Shown in pieces: positions 27,186-35,285 of a DNA stretch of 64,000 nt. Source of the DNA: JBBCJR01 sp037190805 (GTDB lineage Bacteria; Pseudomonadota; Alphaproteobacteria; Sphingomonadales; Sphingomonadaceae); the NCBI GenBank assembly GCA_037190805.1, contig JBBCJR010000021.1, forward strand, positions 48,286 to 112,285, in the 5' to 3' direction. The position numbers were made by a program, and so were the translations under genes. Each line of letters begins with the position of its first letter. Within the stretch, counting starts at the first letter, position 1. A model generated the notes under the pieces. The model was not told where the DNA came from. It saw only the letters and a list, made by a program, of their open reading frames with translations, and searched no databases.

Positions 27186-28160
27186 ATGGCGCGATATGTC
27201 GCGGCCATGATCTGCGGCTTCGCCGGTGTGCCGGCGATCGCCTGCACATTGGATCATAGCAGCGTCTCGCTGGGCAGTGAATCCTCCTTCGTCGTTGGCA
27301 CGACGGTACAGCGGGGGAGTGGGGCGAGCGGTCTGGAATGCGATGTGACGCTGGCCGCCCTGGCGACCCACTATGTTGGACTGACGGTGGATGCCTCAAC
27401 GTTTCAACTCGAAGGTCCGGCGGGTCAGAAAATCAACTTCGAGGTTGCGCTTTCCGAGAATGGGGCGGCGCTGACGACCGGAAACTTCTATAATCTCTCG
27501 TCCATCAGCGTGCTCAGCTTGTTTTCCGGCACAGGAAATTCGGTACCGATCTATGTTCGGACAATCCCTAAGCCTGGACTAGGGGCAGGAATCTACCGGG
27601 GCAGCATCGCAATACGTTGGCACTACTCTGTATGCTCGTTCGGATTGATCGCCTGCGTTACGCATTCAAGCAGCCCCGGATTTGTAAGACCCTTCTTGTT
27701 CACTCCGCTCAACTGGGGAACTGGCTCTGTCGTGAACGTCGATGTTGAACTAACTCTTGAGAACGACTGCATGATCTCAGCGCCGAACATAAATTTCGGC
27801 GCGGCACCCCTAGTCGGCAAGTTCAATCCAGTAACTCAGACGATTTCCATAAGATGCAGTGCCGGCACGGCCTACACGGTTGGGCTGGATAATGGAGGCA
27901 ACGCGGAAGGCAGTGTGCGGCGGATGCACAACGGCGGTCATTATCTTCGCTATGAAATATATAAATCTGCCACATCGCCCGATCGCTGGGGTCGCCAGGG
28001 GACGGAACGCCGCAGCAGCGACAGTGCGGAGGTCAATCCTGGCACATATGACGCGGTCGTCGCTCAGGGCTTTGGCTACCGCGCTCAGATTCTCATTGAT
28101 CAGCAAACTCCGCCTGCGGGAGCGTATGCTGATACCGTAACGATTGATGTCTCCTTCTGA
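27186..28160 (+). CDS. csuE: Csu-type tip adhesin (two SCPU-like domains)
   Basis: A 324-residue secreted protein with two domains. The first, about residues 20-175, carries hydrophobic loops typical for CsuE tip binding (NFYNLSSISVLSLFSG and SFGLIACV). The second, about 180-324, is an SCPU pilin domain with LENDCMISAP and ISIRCSAG and the last strand YADTVTIDVSF. The tip adhesin of archaic pili binds abiotic surfaces by hydrophobic fingers and starts biofilms. The ATG at 27186, 8 nt after AGGGG, gives a signal peptide ending PAIA; an earlier ATG at 27165 overlaps the usher gene. Confidence 0.85.
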   Translation: MARYVAAMICGFAGVPAIACTLDHSSVSLGSESSFVVGTTVQRGSGASGLECDVTLAALATHYVGLTVDASTFQLEGPAGQKINFEVALSENGAALTTGNFYNLSSISVLSLFSGTGNSVPIYVRTIPKPGLGAGIYRGSIAIRWHYSVCSFGLIACVTHSSSPGFVRPFLFTPLNWGTGSVVNVDVELTLENDCMISAPNINFGAAPLVGKFNPVTQTISIRCSAGTAYTVGLDNGGNAEGSVRRMHNGGHYLRYEIYKSATSPDRWGRQGTERRSSDSAEVNPGTYDAVVAQGFGYRAQILIDQQTPPAGAYADTVTIDVSF

Positions 28161-28221
28161 CTGTAAAATCCGGATAAAATCCGCTGGCTTGGTTGATCTT
28201 CCTTCCGCTGAGTGGGCCAGA

Positions 28222-28600
28222 GGCTATGATAGTCTGGACCACGAAATTGACATTGAATGCCTAGCAAGAAGCACATGCCGGAAGAGATCGGCAAGCTGCG
28301 TGAAGTTGAGCTCGTGTTGGCTCGGGGGGCTCGACCGCGGAGGCCTGCCGGCGGATCGCGGTTAGCGAGCAGACAACTATCGCTAACGCAAGGAATATGG
28401 CGGGATGAAGGTCGATCAAACGTCGGGGACGCAAGACCTAGAGAAGGAGAACTAGCGGCTGCGCCGTGCGATCTCGGACTGACGCTAGGCAAGCTGATCC
28501 TGCAGTAAACCGCGAAGGGAAGCTTCTGAGCTCCGTGCGGCGGCGACGCTGCATCAATCAGTTACGACGAAATCTGCCTATCCGGGTACCCTGAAGCTTT
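28222..28600 (+). pseudogene. Remnant of an IS3-family element (left end, orfA, start of orfB)
   Basis: CTATGATAGTCTGGACCACG at 28223 is the leader seen before orfA in a class of IS3 elements; a near-identical copy on the other strand is at 50983-51004. OrfA follows from 28257 (MPSKKHMPEEIGKLREVELV) and ends with LTLGKLILQ, a stop, then TAKGSF, a stop. It has internal frameshifts. Only a few codons of orfB follow. Confidence 0.7.
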
Positions 28601-28619
28601 GTATTCATGTCACCCTTGG

Positions 28620-28985
28620 TGCGATTGATCAGGCGTCCAAGGTCCCCTTTTTGCCGACAGACTCGATGCCGTTCGGTGCGCCTTCAGATAGGTCGCGTCG
28701 ATAATAGCCGTCTTGCGCTCGGCACCCGTGGAGGACAGCCCTTCCATGATCTGGGTGAAGGCACCCATCTGCCCCCAAGCGCTTCCAACGGTTGTAGAGC
28801 GTCTTTTGCGGCCTGTATTTGTTGTCTCGGTGCATCGCGCCAGCGCAGCCCGTTGCGGTTCACGAAGACGATCCCGCTCAACACCCGACGATCATTCACC
28901 CGAGGCTTGCCGCAGCTCTTCGGAAAATATGGCTCGAGCCGCGACATTTGCTCGTCCGTCAACCAGTACGGGTCACTCAATCCAA
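28620..28985 (-). pseudogene. Remnant of an IS5-family transposase
   Basis: Minus strand pieces SDPYWLTDEQMSRLEPYFPK, VNDRRVLSGIVFVNRNGLRW and, in another frame, RPQKTLYNRWKRLGADG followed by a degraded RKTAIIDATYLK-like part belong to an IS5 (IS427 group) transposase. The frame changes about halfway and the C-terminal two thirds are missing. From 28986 to 29262 I see no gene. Confidence 0.72.
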
Positions 28986-29262
28986 TCTCTTCAAGGAGGC
29001 TGAATCACATCAAGTCGCTTATATCAATTGGTTCTTCCCCTAGGGCCTTAATTCCATGCGCCCTCACGTGCCCTGGTGAATCGCCCCGTTGGACAACGTT
29101 TAGCTTAGTGCTCCTCAGTCCTCAGCTCCGGTTTGCAGAATTTTTCTGGATTGTGGACCGATGGCAAAAATCTGACGATAATCTGACGCTGCAATTACAA
29201 ATTTTGCAAACTCTCAATTGTTCATTGCGACGCATTATTAACTGACGATACGTGCCCCTGTC

Positions 29263-29277
29263 TGAAAATCGTTTTCA
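29263..29277. promoter_or_regulatory. Fur-type palindrome before the FecA-like receptor
   Basis: TGAAAATCGTTTTCA is a perfect 15-bp palindrome centred at 29270, 16 bp before the receptor start, with AT-rich DNA upstream. Its form (inverted A-rich half-sites) resembles the core of a Fur box. The flanks also hold the pair CCCCT (29255) and AGGGG (29283). It would allow repression by iron of the receptor and, by read-through, of the transport genes beyond. Confidence 0.5.
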
Positions 29278-29292
29278 ATAGATAGGGGCCAT

Positions 29293-31557
29293 ATGTACGT
29301 TATCGGCGCAGATCGATCCAAGGCAGCCACAAAATTTCTAACGGGTGTAGCCATAATAGCCTTCGGATATTCCATTAGTGCTGCCGCTCAAACTCCCGAG
29401 CAAGCGGTGGATCAGGGTGATCATAACGCCCCGATCGTCGTGATCGGCACGAAAGAGGATGCGCGCCTTTCGACAGGATCGGCCGTCGTGATTGACAAGG
29501 CGGACCTCGAAGTTTTCGAATATGCTAATATTCACAGTATCCTGCGTTCTGCACCTGGTGTCTATGTGCGGGAGGAGGATGGCGTGGGTACCTTTCCGCG
29601 TATCGGCATCCGCGCGTCGTCTTCGGGACGCAGCGACCGTATCTCGATCATGGAGGACGGCATTCCGGCAGCGATGTCTGTCTATGCCAACAACTCCGCC
29701 TATTACTTTCCGACCGCCGGACGTATGAGCGGTATCGAGGTTCTCAAGGGACCGGAAATCCTTCGCTACGGTCCACAAACGACATCTGGAGCGATCAATC
29801 TCCTATCGACCCCAATTCCCGATTCAGCTGCGGGCTTTCTCAACGCCGAAGTCGGCACCTGGGATACGCGTCGCATCCATAGCTGGGCGGGCGGAACCTT
29901 TGGGCAGTTCGGTGTGCTGGTCGAAACCTATCAGAGCCGCACCGACGGCTTTCACAAGATCGATCGTTCCGATCGGACAGCCGGCAACAATATCCGCGAA
30001 TATATGGCAAAGCTGCGTTGGCGGGCGGCGGATGACGCGCCTATCCAGCAGCAGATCGACCTCAAGCTGTTCAAGGGCGACAATGCGGCGGACGTTTCCT
30101 ATGTCGGCCTGACTGACGCCGATTTCCGTCGCAATCCCAACCGGCGCTACGGTCTGACCGAACTGGAGCGGATGAATCAGGGGCGCAGATCCGCGAGCCT
30201 TCAGCATCAAATCCATTTCACGCCTGATATCTCGCTGATCTCGACCGGCTATGTGACCAAGACGTTCCGCAACTACCGGCGGGTCAACCAGATCAATGGC
30301 ATTGGTCTCAGCACCTCCAACGGCATCACCTCGTTGATCAATCGGGGCGAAAACAGCCCTGCCAGTGCGGGCAATCTTACCCCGGCGCAACTTCAGGCTA
30401 TTCTCGACGGCGCGATGGATACGACCCACGCCAACGGCATTCGCTACGGTCTGAACTTTCAATCCTTCATCTCCAAAGGACTGTCGTTCGAGGGGCGTGC
30501 GGTCTTTTCCACGGGCGGGATCGAGCATGAGCTGATGGGTGGTGTGCGCCTGCACAAGGACACGACAAAAAACACGGCCACCCTATCCAACCCGATCTAT
30601 CGACAGGTTAGCGGCAGCCTGGTGACGGTCAGCGCTGGCACACCAGCGACGCCGAGCGAGGGCTACGCGAAGGCGACATCCTTCTGGATCGCGGACCGCA
30701 TTCGGATTGGCGACCTGATCCTGTTGCCTTTGCTGCGCCACGAAGACATCCGCTCGGTGGCGAATGTCGATCTTACCACCAGCAACCGAAACGCGCTTAA
30801 GAAGACCACCTGGGGTGTCGGGCTCAATTACGAGGTTGGTACGCAATGGACGCTGCTTGCCGGCGTTCACAAGGGCTTCGCGCCGCCAGGCTCCGGGGTG
30901 GCCATGGGTTCAAAGGGAGAAGAGAGCACGAATATCGAAGGCGGCATCCGTTTCCGCAACAACAGCTTCGGGGTCGACGTGATCGGCTTCTACACCGATT
31001 ATGACAATGCGTTGCGCACCTGTATCGTTGCAAACCCTTGCACCGGCGGCCGTGTGGATGGCGTGCAGCAGGATGGAGCCAAGGAGGTGCATGGTCTCGA
31101 GGTGCTGGCCTATGGCAACCTCGTCGAAGGCAATGGCTTCCGGCTCCCGGTACAACTCGCCTACACATACACGGATGGCGAGTACAAACGCGCGGCCGAC
31201 GTCGGAACGGCGGTGCGCAAGGGCGACGTGCTCGACAACACGCCAAAGCATATCGGTCGCTTCCAGCTGGGACTGGATCACGACGCAGGCTTCAATTTCA
31301 ACGTCGCGCTCAACTATCAGGATGGTGCGTGCGCTACCACCACCTGTGGTCGCCCCGGTGTGGATGCGCGCTTCCTGAGAACGCAGAGCCTGTTCACGAT
31401 GGATCTGTCTGCCTCTTATGCGCTTACGGAGTCGGTCGATCTCTACGCACGGGTCGAAAACCTGTTCGACGAGCAACGCATCACGCATCGCGGTGCCGAT
31501 GGCGCAAGGGGCAATCCGGGGCGATACATCGGTGGTGGTCTGCGGGTGAACTTCTGA
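29293..31557 (+). CDS. TonB-dependent receptor, FecA-like (ferric citrate/iron chelate type)
   Basis: An outer-membrane receptor of 754 residues. A signal region (to about residue 35, ISAAAQ) is followed by a plug domain with IVVIGTKED (possible TonB-interacting segment), IHSILRSAPGVYVREEDGVG then PRIGIRASSS, and the FecA-like VLKGPEILRYGPQTTSGAIN. The barrel ends GRYIGGGLRVNF with a terminal Phe. No extra N-terminal signalling domain is present, so it is not paired with a FecIR-type sigma/anti-sigma. GGGG lies a few bases before the ATG. It heads a probable nine-gene iron unit, with a hairpin just after its stop. Confidence 0.9.
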   Translation: MYVIGADRSKAATKFLTGVAIIAFGYSISAAAQTPEQAVDQGDHNAPIVVIGTKEDARLSTGSAVVIDKADLEVFEYANIHSILRSAPGVYVREEDGVGTFPRIGIRASSSGRSDRISIMEDGIPAAMSVYANNSAYYFPTAGRMSGIEVLKGPEILRYGPQTTSGAINLLSTPIPDSAAGFLNAEVGTWDTRRIHSWAGGTFGQFGVLVETYQSRTDGFHKIDRSDRTAGNNIREYMAKLRWRAADDAPIQQQIDLKLFKGDNAADVSYVGLTDADFRRNPNRRYGLTELERMNQGRRSASLQHQIHFTPDISLISTGYVTKTFRNYRRVNQINGIGLSTSNGITSLINRGENSPASAGNLTPAQLQAILDGAMDTTHANGIRYGLNFQSFISKGLSFEGRAVFSTGGIEHELMGGVRLHKDTTKNTATLSNPIYRQVSGSLVTVSAGTPATPSEGYAKATSFWIADRIRIGDLILLPLLRHEDIRSVANVDLTTSNRNALKKTTWGVGLNYEVGTQWTLLAGVHKGFAPPGSGVAMGSKGEESTNIEGGIRFRNNSFGVDVIGFYTDYDNALRTCIVANPCTGGRVDGVQQDGAKEVHGLEVLAYGNLVEGNGFRLPVQLAYTYTDGEYKRAADVGTAVRKGDVLDNTPKHIGRFQLGLDHDAGFNFNVALNYQDGACATTTCGRPGVDARFLRTQSLFTMDLSASYALTESVDLYARVENLFDEQRITHRGADGARGNPGRYIGGGLRVNF

Positions 31558-31562
31558 CGACA

Positions 31563-31594
31563 CACCCGCGCGTCCCTGCCTGGACGCGCGGGTG
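31563..31594 (+). terminator. Strong hairpin between receptor gene and downstream iron genes (attenuator-like)
   Basis: CACCCGCGCGTCC (31563-31575) pairs perfectly with GGACGCGCGGGTG (31582-31594), a 13-bp GC-rich stem with a 6-nt loop, starting 6 bp after the receptor stop. CTTCTCT follows rather than a full T-tract. Such a stem commonly reduces read-through or protects the 3' end, which would give more receptor than transporter. Confidence 0.65.
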
Positions 31595-31615
31595 ACCTTC
31601 TCTGAGGACGGCTAG

Positions 31616-32146
31616 ATGGCCAATGATCATCTGATATTCCGTAAGCGGACGATCCATGAACGCCGGGCGATCCGTTTCATCCGCGGCGAAACCATTTCCT
31701 TCGGCTGCATTCGCCCGGAAGAGAGCAAAGGGGACCCTGCGACGGATGAAGATGCTCTTGCCCGCTACCGCCATGCGCATTTCGGATGTCTGCGGCAGTT
31801 TTCTCGTCGCAACGGGTTGGAAATCAGGCCTGTAGAGGCGCCCTATATCGCTCCTGGTGAATGGGCCCTCCTGCGCTGGTTGGCCGAGGCGCAGCGCCAG
31901 GTCGGATTGCACAGCTGTGACATTCATGATCTCGGCCTGACGACCTCGATCCGCACCTGTGCCGCCATTCTGACAACATTGGGGGTGCGACTGCCGATCG
32001 CGGCGCTACGCACAGCGTCAATTTCCTGTGACCGGTCGCAAATGATCAACCCTGTGGTACACGGACAAACCGATCAGATCGCCAACTCTCCTGGCCACAC
32101 GCGATTTAGGGGCTATTCCCCAACACTCTTCGAGAACCGGGCGTGA
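31616..32146 (+). CDS. Unknown protein in the iron operon (176 aa)
   Basis: A soluble protein without signal peptide or membrane segment. It holds seven cysteines; the middle part (LARYRHAHFGCLRQFSRRNG then LEIRPVEAPYIAPGEWALLRWL and AEAQRQVGL) is helical, and a later part (TTSIRTCAAILTTLGVRLP) looks like a regulatory helix pair. I do not recognise a family, though the Y(I)xxGEW..L.WLAEAQR phrase seems to recur in sphingomonad proteins next to iron receptors. Its stop overlaps the GTG start of the response regulator (GTGA), which ties it to the sensor pair. A role in iron sensing or haem/iron handling is only a guess from context. Confidence 0.6.
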   Translation: MANDHLIFRKRTIHERRAIRFIRGETISFGCIRPEESKGDPATDEDALARYRHAHFGCLRQFSRRNGLEIRPVEAPYIAPGEWALLRWLAEAQRQVGLHSCDIHDLGLTTSIRTCAAILTTLGVRLPIAALRTASISCDRSQMINPVVHGQTDQIANSPGHTRFRGYSPTLFENRA

Positions 32147-32826
32147 GAATCCTGCTTATTGAAGATGACCAGAAGACGGGTCACTTTATTGCTCGTGGTT
32201 TTACCGACCTTGGCCATACGGTCGATTGGTCCGAAGATGGGATCGAGGGCCTGTCGAAGGCGACTGAGGGCCGTTTTGACGTCATGGTCGTTGACCGGAT
32301 GCTGCCCGGGCGATCCGGCTTCTCGGTGGTAGCGGCGCTTCGCTCTCAAGGAATCAAGACACCAATTCTTGTCCTCACCGCTCTGTCGGCCGTGGAGGAA
32401 AGGGTAGAAGGCCTGGAAGCCGGGGCAGATGACTATCTCGGCAAACCTTTCGCCTTCAGCGAATTGTTGGCCCGCGTGCGTGCCCTTCATCGTCGCAGTA
32501 CAGATGCCGGCGAGATGGAGCGCGACCAGATCAGTGTGGGTGATCTCCACGTCGACTTCCGTAACCGGCATGTCACTCGGTCCGGGCGGCGGTTGGACTT
32601 AACGCCGCAGGAATACAGGCTGCTGGAGTTTTTTATTCGCAGGGGGGGGCAGACCGTAACCCGAGCCATGCTGCTGGAGGGGCTGTGGAGCTACGATTTC
32701 GATACACGGACCAACATCATCGATGCTCATGTCAGCCGGTTGCGCGCGAAGATCGATCGCGGCTTCGACAAGCAATTGCTGCGAACTCTGCGCGGCGTGG
32801 GATATGTTCTCGATGCGGAAGACTAG
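32143..32826 (+). CDS. OmpR/PhoB-family response regulator
   Basis: A 227-residue regulator. The receiver domain has the acidic pair D8/D9, the phosphorylation site D51 (VVDRMLPG), T/S and K (GKPFAFSE). The C-terminal winged-helix domain (about 125-225) has LDLTPQEYRLLEFFIRRGG and the recognition helix near NIIDAHVSRLRAKI. The GTG at 32143 overlaps the previous stop. It lies between an iron receptor and a ferric ABC importer, and overlaps the kinase gene by 14 bp, so it most likely regulates this operon. Confidence 0.92.
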   Translation: MRILLIEDDQKTGHFIARGFTDLGHTVDWSEDGIEGLSKATEGRFDVMVVDRMLPGRSGFSVVAALRSQGIKTPILVLTALSAVEERVEGLEAGADDYLGKPFAFSELLARVRALHRRSTDAGEMERDQISVGDLHVDFRNRHVTRSGRRLDLTPQEYRLLEFFIRRGGQTVTRAMLLEGLWSYDFDTRTNIIDAHVSRLRAKIDRGFDKQLLRTLRGVGYVLDAED

Positions 32827-34201
32827 GCGATTGTCGCGGCTATGGCGGACGGCGACCTTCCGCCTCGCCATTGTCTTCGCATCAATCTTCGGGATTGGGG
32901 CTGCGGCGATGCTGCAGTTGCTCGATTTCGGCATCGCTCGCTACGCGGAGGACGAACTGCGCGATGCCTTGCGCCACCAGATGGCGATCATGCGCGCCGA
33001 TGCGCAACTGGAGGGCAGCGCAGCACTGGTCAAGATTCTGACGGAGCATGTCCGTACGGACAGGATCAACCGCTATCGTTATCTGGTCATTCCGCGGTCC
33101 GGCTCCGCGTTCGACAGCGGAATTCCCCGCACTGCCGTTCGCATCGACGGTTTTGCGACGATCGAGGCAATGGCAAGCGACATCTCGCCGATCCCAGGGC
33201 AGGGCCAGGTCGAGATGCTCGTCCTGACCGAACGCCTGGCGGACGGCACATTCATGGCCGTCGGCCGCGAAAGCTCTTCACTCAATGCGCTGCGAGCCGG
33301 CCTCCACCGGGTGGTCATATGGGGCGGCATCGGCCTTATCCTGCTGGCGGCAACCGCCGGCATCGTCGCTGGATCATTGTTCCTGCGACGACTGGAGCTG
33401 GTCAACGACACGACGGGCCGGATCATGGAGGGGAATCTTTCACAAAGAATACCCTCGATAGGATTTGGTCAGGAATTTCTTGATCTTACCAATAATTTGA
33501 ATGGAATGCTCGACCGACTCGAAGCTGCCATGACTGTCATGCGTCAAATATCCACCGATCTGGCCCATGATCTACGCATGCCGCTGACGAGGCTTCGAAA
33601 TCGCCTGGAGGAAATCAAACCCTCCTCCGAAATCCAGGCATGCCAGATCGAAAGCGCGATCGCGGAAGCAGACGAGCTTCTCATATTGTTCAATGCCATG
33701 CTGAGGCTCGCTCGGGTTGAAGCCGGCAATACACCATCGGACATGGTCCTGGTTGATCTGGGCGCGCTGATCAAACGGGCCATCGATGCTTATCAACCGG
33801 CGGCCGAAGAGGGTGGGCGGGTGTTGGTGGCGCAAGCGGAAGGGACGCACGAGATGCGTGGCGACCCGGCTCTGCTCACCCAACTGATCGCCAATCTTAT
33901 CGATAATGGGCTTTGCCACACTCCTCCCGGAACGAAAATCGAGGTCGAGGCGCGTTCATCATCCGAAGGCACGTTGCTGATCGTGAAAGACGATGGGCCC
34001 GGTGTACCCGAGGCGGAGCTACCTAACCTTCCAACCCGCTTCTATCGTGTCGATCACAGTCGGAACCGCCCGGGCACGGGGCTCGGCCTGACACTGACTG
34101 CAGCGATCGTCGAGCTGCACCATGGCACCATGCGCATCACCAATCGAAATCCGGGCCTACGCGTCGAAATATCATTGCCGCCTGCGGCCACCCAGAAATG
34201 A
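32813..34201 (+). CDS. Membrane sensor histidine kinase
   Basis: A 462-residue kinase with two membrane segments (about 16-38 and 160-185) flanking a periplasmic sensor domain of some 120 residues. A HAMP linker follows, then the dimerisation domain with the phospho-accepting H252 (DLAHDLRMPLTRL), an N box (NLIDNGLCHTPPG), the G1 box DDGPGVP and the G2 box GTGLGLTLT. In the N box a Cys stands where Arg is common. The ATG at 32813 lies inside the end of the regulator gene. The periplasmic domain has no clear known ligand motif; iron or an iron chelate in the periplasm is the contextual guess. Confidence 0.9.
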   Translation: MRKTRRLSRLWRTATFRLAIVFASIFGIGAAAMLQLLDFGIARYAEDELRDALRHQMAIMRADAQLEGSAALVKILTEHVRTDRINRYRYLVIPRSGSAFDSGIPRTAVRIDGFATIEAMASDISPIPGQGQVEMLVLTERLADGTFMAVGRESSSLNALRAGLHRVVIWGGIGLILLAATAGIVAGSLFLRRLELVNDTTGRIMEGNLSQRIPSIGFGQEFLDLTNNLNGMLDRLEAAMTVMRQISTDLAHDLRMPLTRLRNRLEEIKPSSEIQACQIESAIAEADELLILFNAMLRLARVEAGNTPSDMVLVDLGALIKRAIDAYQPAAEEGGRVLVAQAEGTHEMRGDPALLTQLIANLIDNGLCHTPPGTKIEVEARSSSEGTLLIVKDDGPGVPEAELPNLPTRFYRVDHSRNRPGTGLGLTLTAAIVELHHGTMRITNRNPGLRVEISLPPAATQK

Positions 34202-34250
34202 CCAGTAGGCCGGGCAGGGGTCCGTTCCTACACATCGAGGAGATCAATCC

Positions 34251-35285
34251 GTGACACCACGTCTTTCGATCGCTGCCGTCCTGGCAGCCCTGCTGACGAC
34301 AAGCTGCTCTGGCGGTGCCGACAACGCCAAAGTTCAGGAGGTGAACCTCTATTCGGCGCGTCATTATGACAGCGACTTGCCTCTGTATGAGCGCTTCGCC
34401 AAGGAGACGGGAATCAAGGTCAATCGCATAGAGGGCAATGCCGATCAGCTTGTCGCCCGCATGCGAAGCGAAGGCAAGAACAGCCCGGCCGACTTGTTCA
34501 TCGCCGCCGATGCCGGTGCCTTGTGGCGTGCCGATCAAGCCGGCTTGTTTCAGCCTGTCCAGTCCGAGACGTTGAACGAACGCGTCCCGGCCAGTCTTCG
34601 TCAGCCGGACGGGCACTGGTACGGCTTTACCCGGCGAGCTCGCGTCGTGGCTTACGATAGTGCGAAGGTGCGTCCGCAGGAGGTCGACGATTACGCAAAG
34701 CTCTCCGGCCCTCGCTTCAAAGGCAAGATCTGCGTGCGATCCTCCGACAGCGTCTACAACCTCTCCCTGGTTGGCGCGGTTATCGAAGCCCTGGGCCAGG
34801 ATGGCGCAAGCCAGTGGGTGCATGGGATCGTCGCCAACATGGCGCGGCCACCGGAAGGCGGCGATCGCGATCAGATCCGCGCTGTCGCCGCAGGCGTCTG
34901 CGAGGTCGCGTTGACCAACAGCTATTACTATATCCGCATGGCAAATGGCGATGACGAGGCTGACCGCAAGATCACCGAACGCGTTAAGCTCGCCTTCCCG
35001 AGCCTCGACGGCAAGGGCGCGCACGTCAACATCTCGGGCGGCGGAGTCGTCGCCAACGCGCCCAACCGGAATAATGCGATCAAGCTTCTGGAATTCCTCG
35101 CCTCCGCGGATGCGCAGCGCCATATCTCGGCCAACAACAATGAGTTCCCCGCTTCTCCCGACGTCGCGGCACCTCCGCCAGTCGATGCCTATGCGGATTT
35201 CACGGCTAATCCGATGAGCGCCGCCGCCTTCGCGGCGCGGCAGCCCGAAGCGCAAACGCTGATGAGCGCGGCCGGTTGGCGGTAG
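34251..35285 (+). CDS. fbpA: Ferric-iron ABC transporter, periplasmic binding lipoprotein (FbpA/FutA-like)
   Basis: A 344-residue binding protein that begins at a GTG after GAGGAGATC. The signal ends in LLTTSC, a plausible lipobox with Cys at about residue 19. VNLYSARHYDSDLPLYERFA is the conserved start of the ferric-binding family, with His/Tyr near the metal, and NSYYYIRMAN carries the tyrosine pair that ligates iron(III) in FutA/FbpA. It delivers Fe(III) to the permease encoded next. The two genes overlap by 10 bp. Confidence 0.9.
   Translation: MTPRLSIAAVLAALLTTSCSGGADNAKVQEVNLYSARHYDSDLPLYERFAKETGIKVNRIEGNADQLVARMRSEGKNSPADLFIAADAGALWRADQAGLFQPVQSETLNERVPASLRQPDGHWYGFTRRARVVAYDSAKVRPQEVDDYAKLSGPRFKGKICVRSSDSVYNLSLVGAVIEALGQDGASQWVHGIVANMARPPEGGDRDQIRAVAAGVCEVALTNSYYYIRMANGDDEADRKITERVKLAFPSLDGKGAHVNISGGGVVANAPNRNNAIKLLEFLASADAQRHISANNNEFPASPDVAAPPPVDAYADFTANPMSAAAFAARQPEAQTLMSAAGWR

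Noticed and set aside
29255..29287. Riboswitch in the receptor leader
   Set aside because: The CCCCT/AGGGG pair spans the Fur-type palindrome; the leader is too short for a known riboswitch fold, so an operator is the simpler reading.
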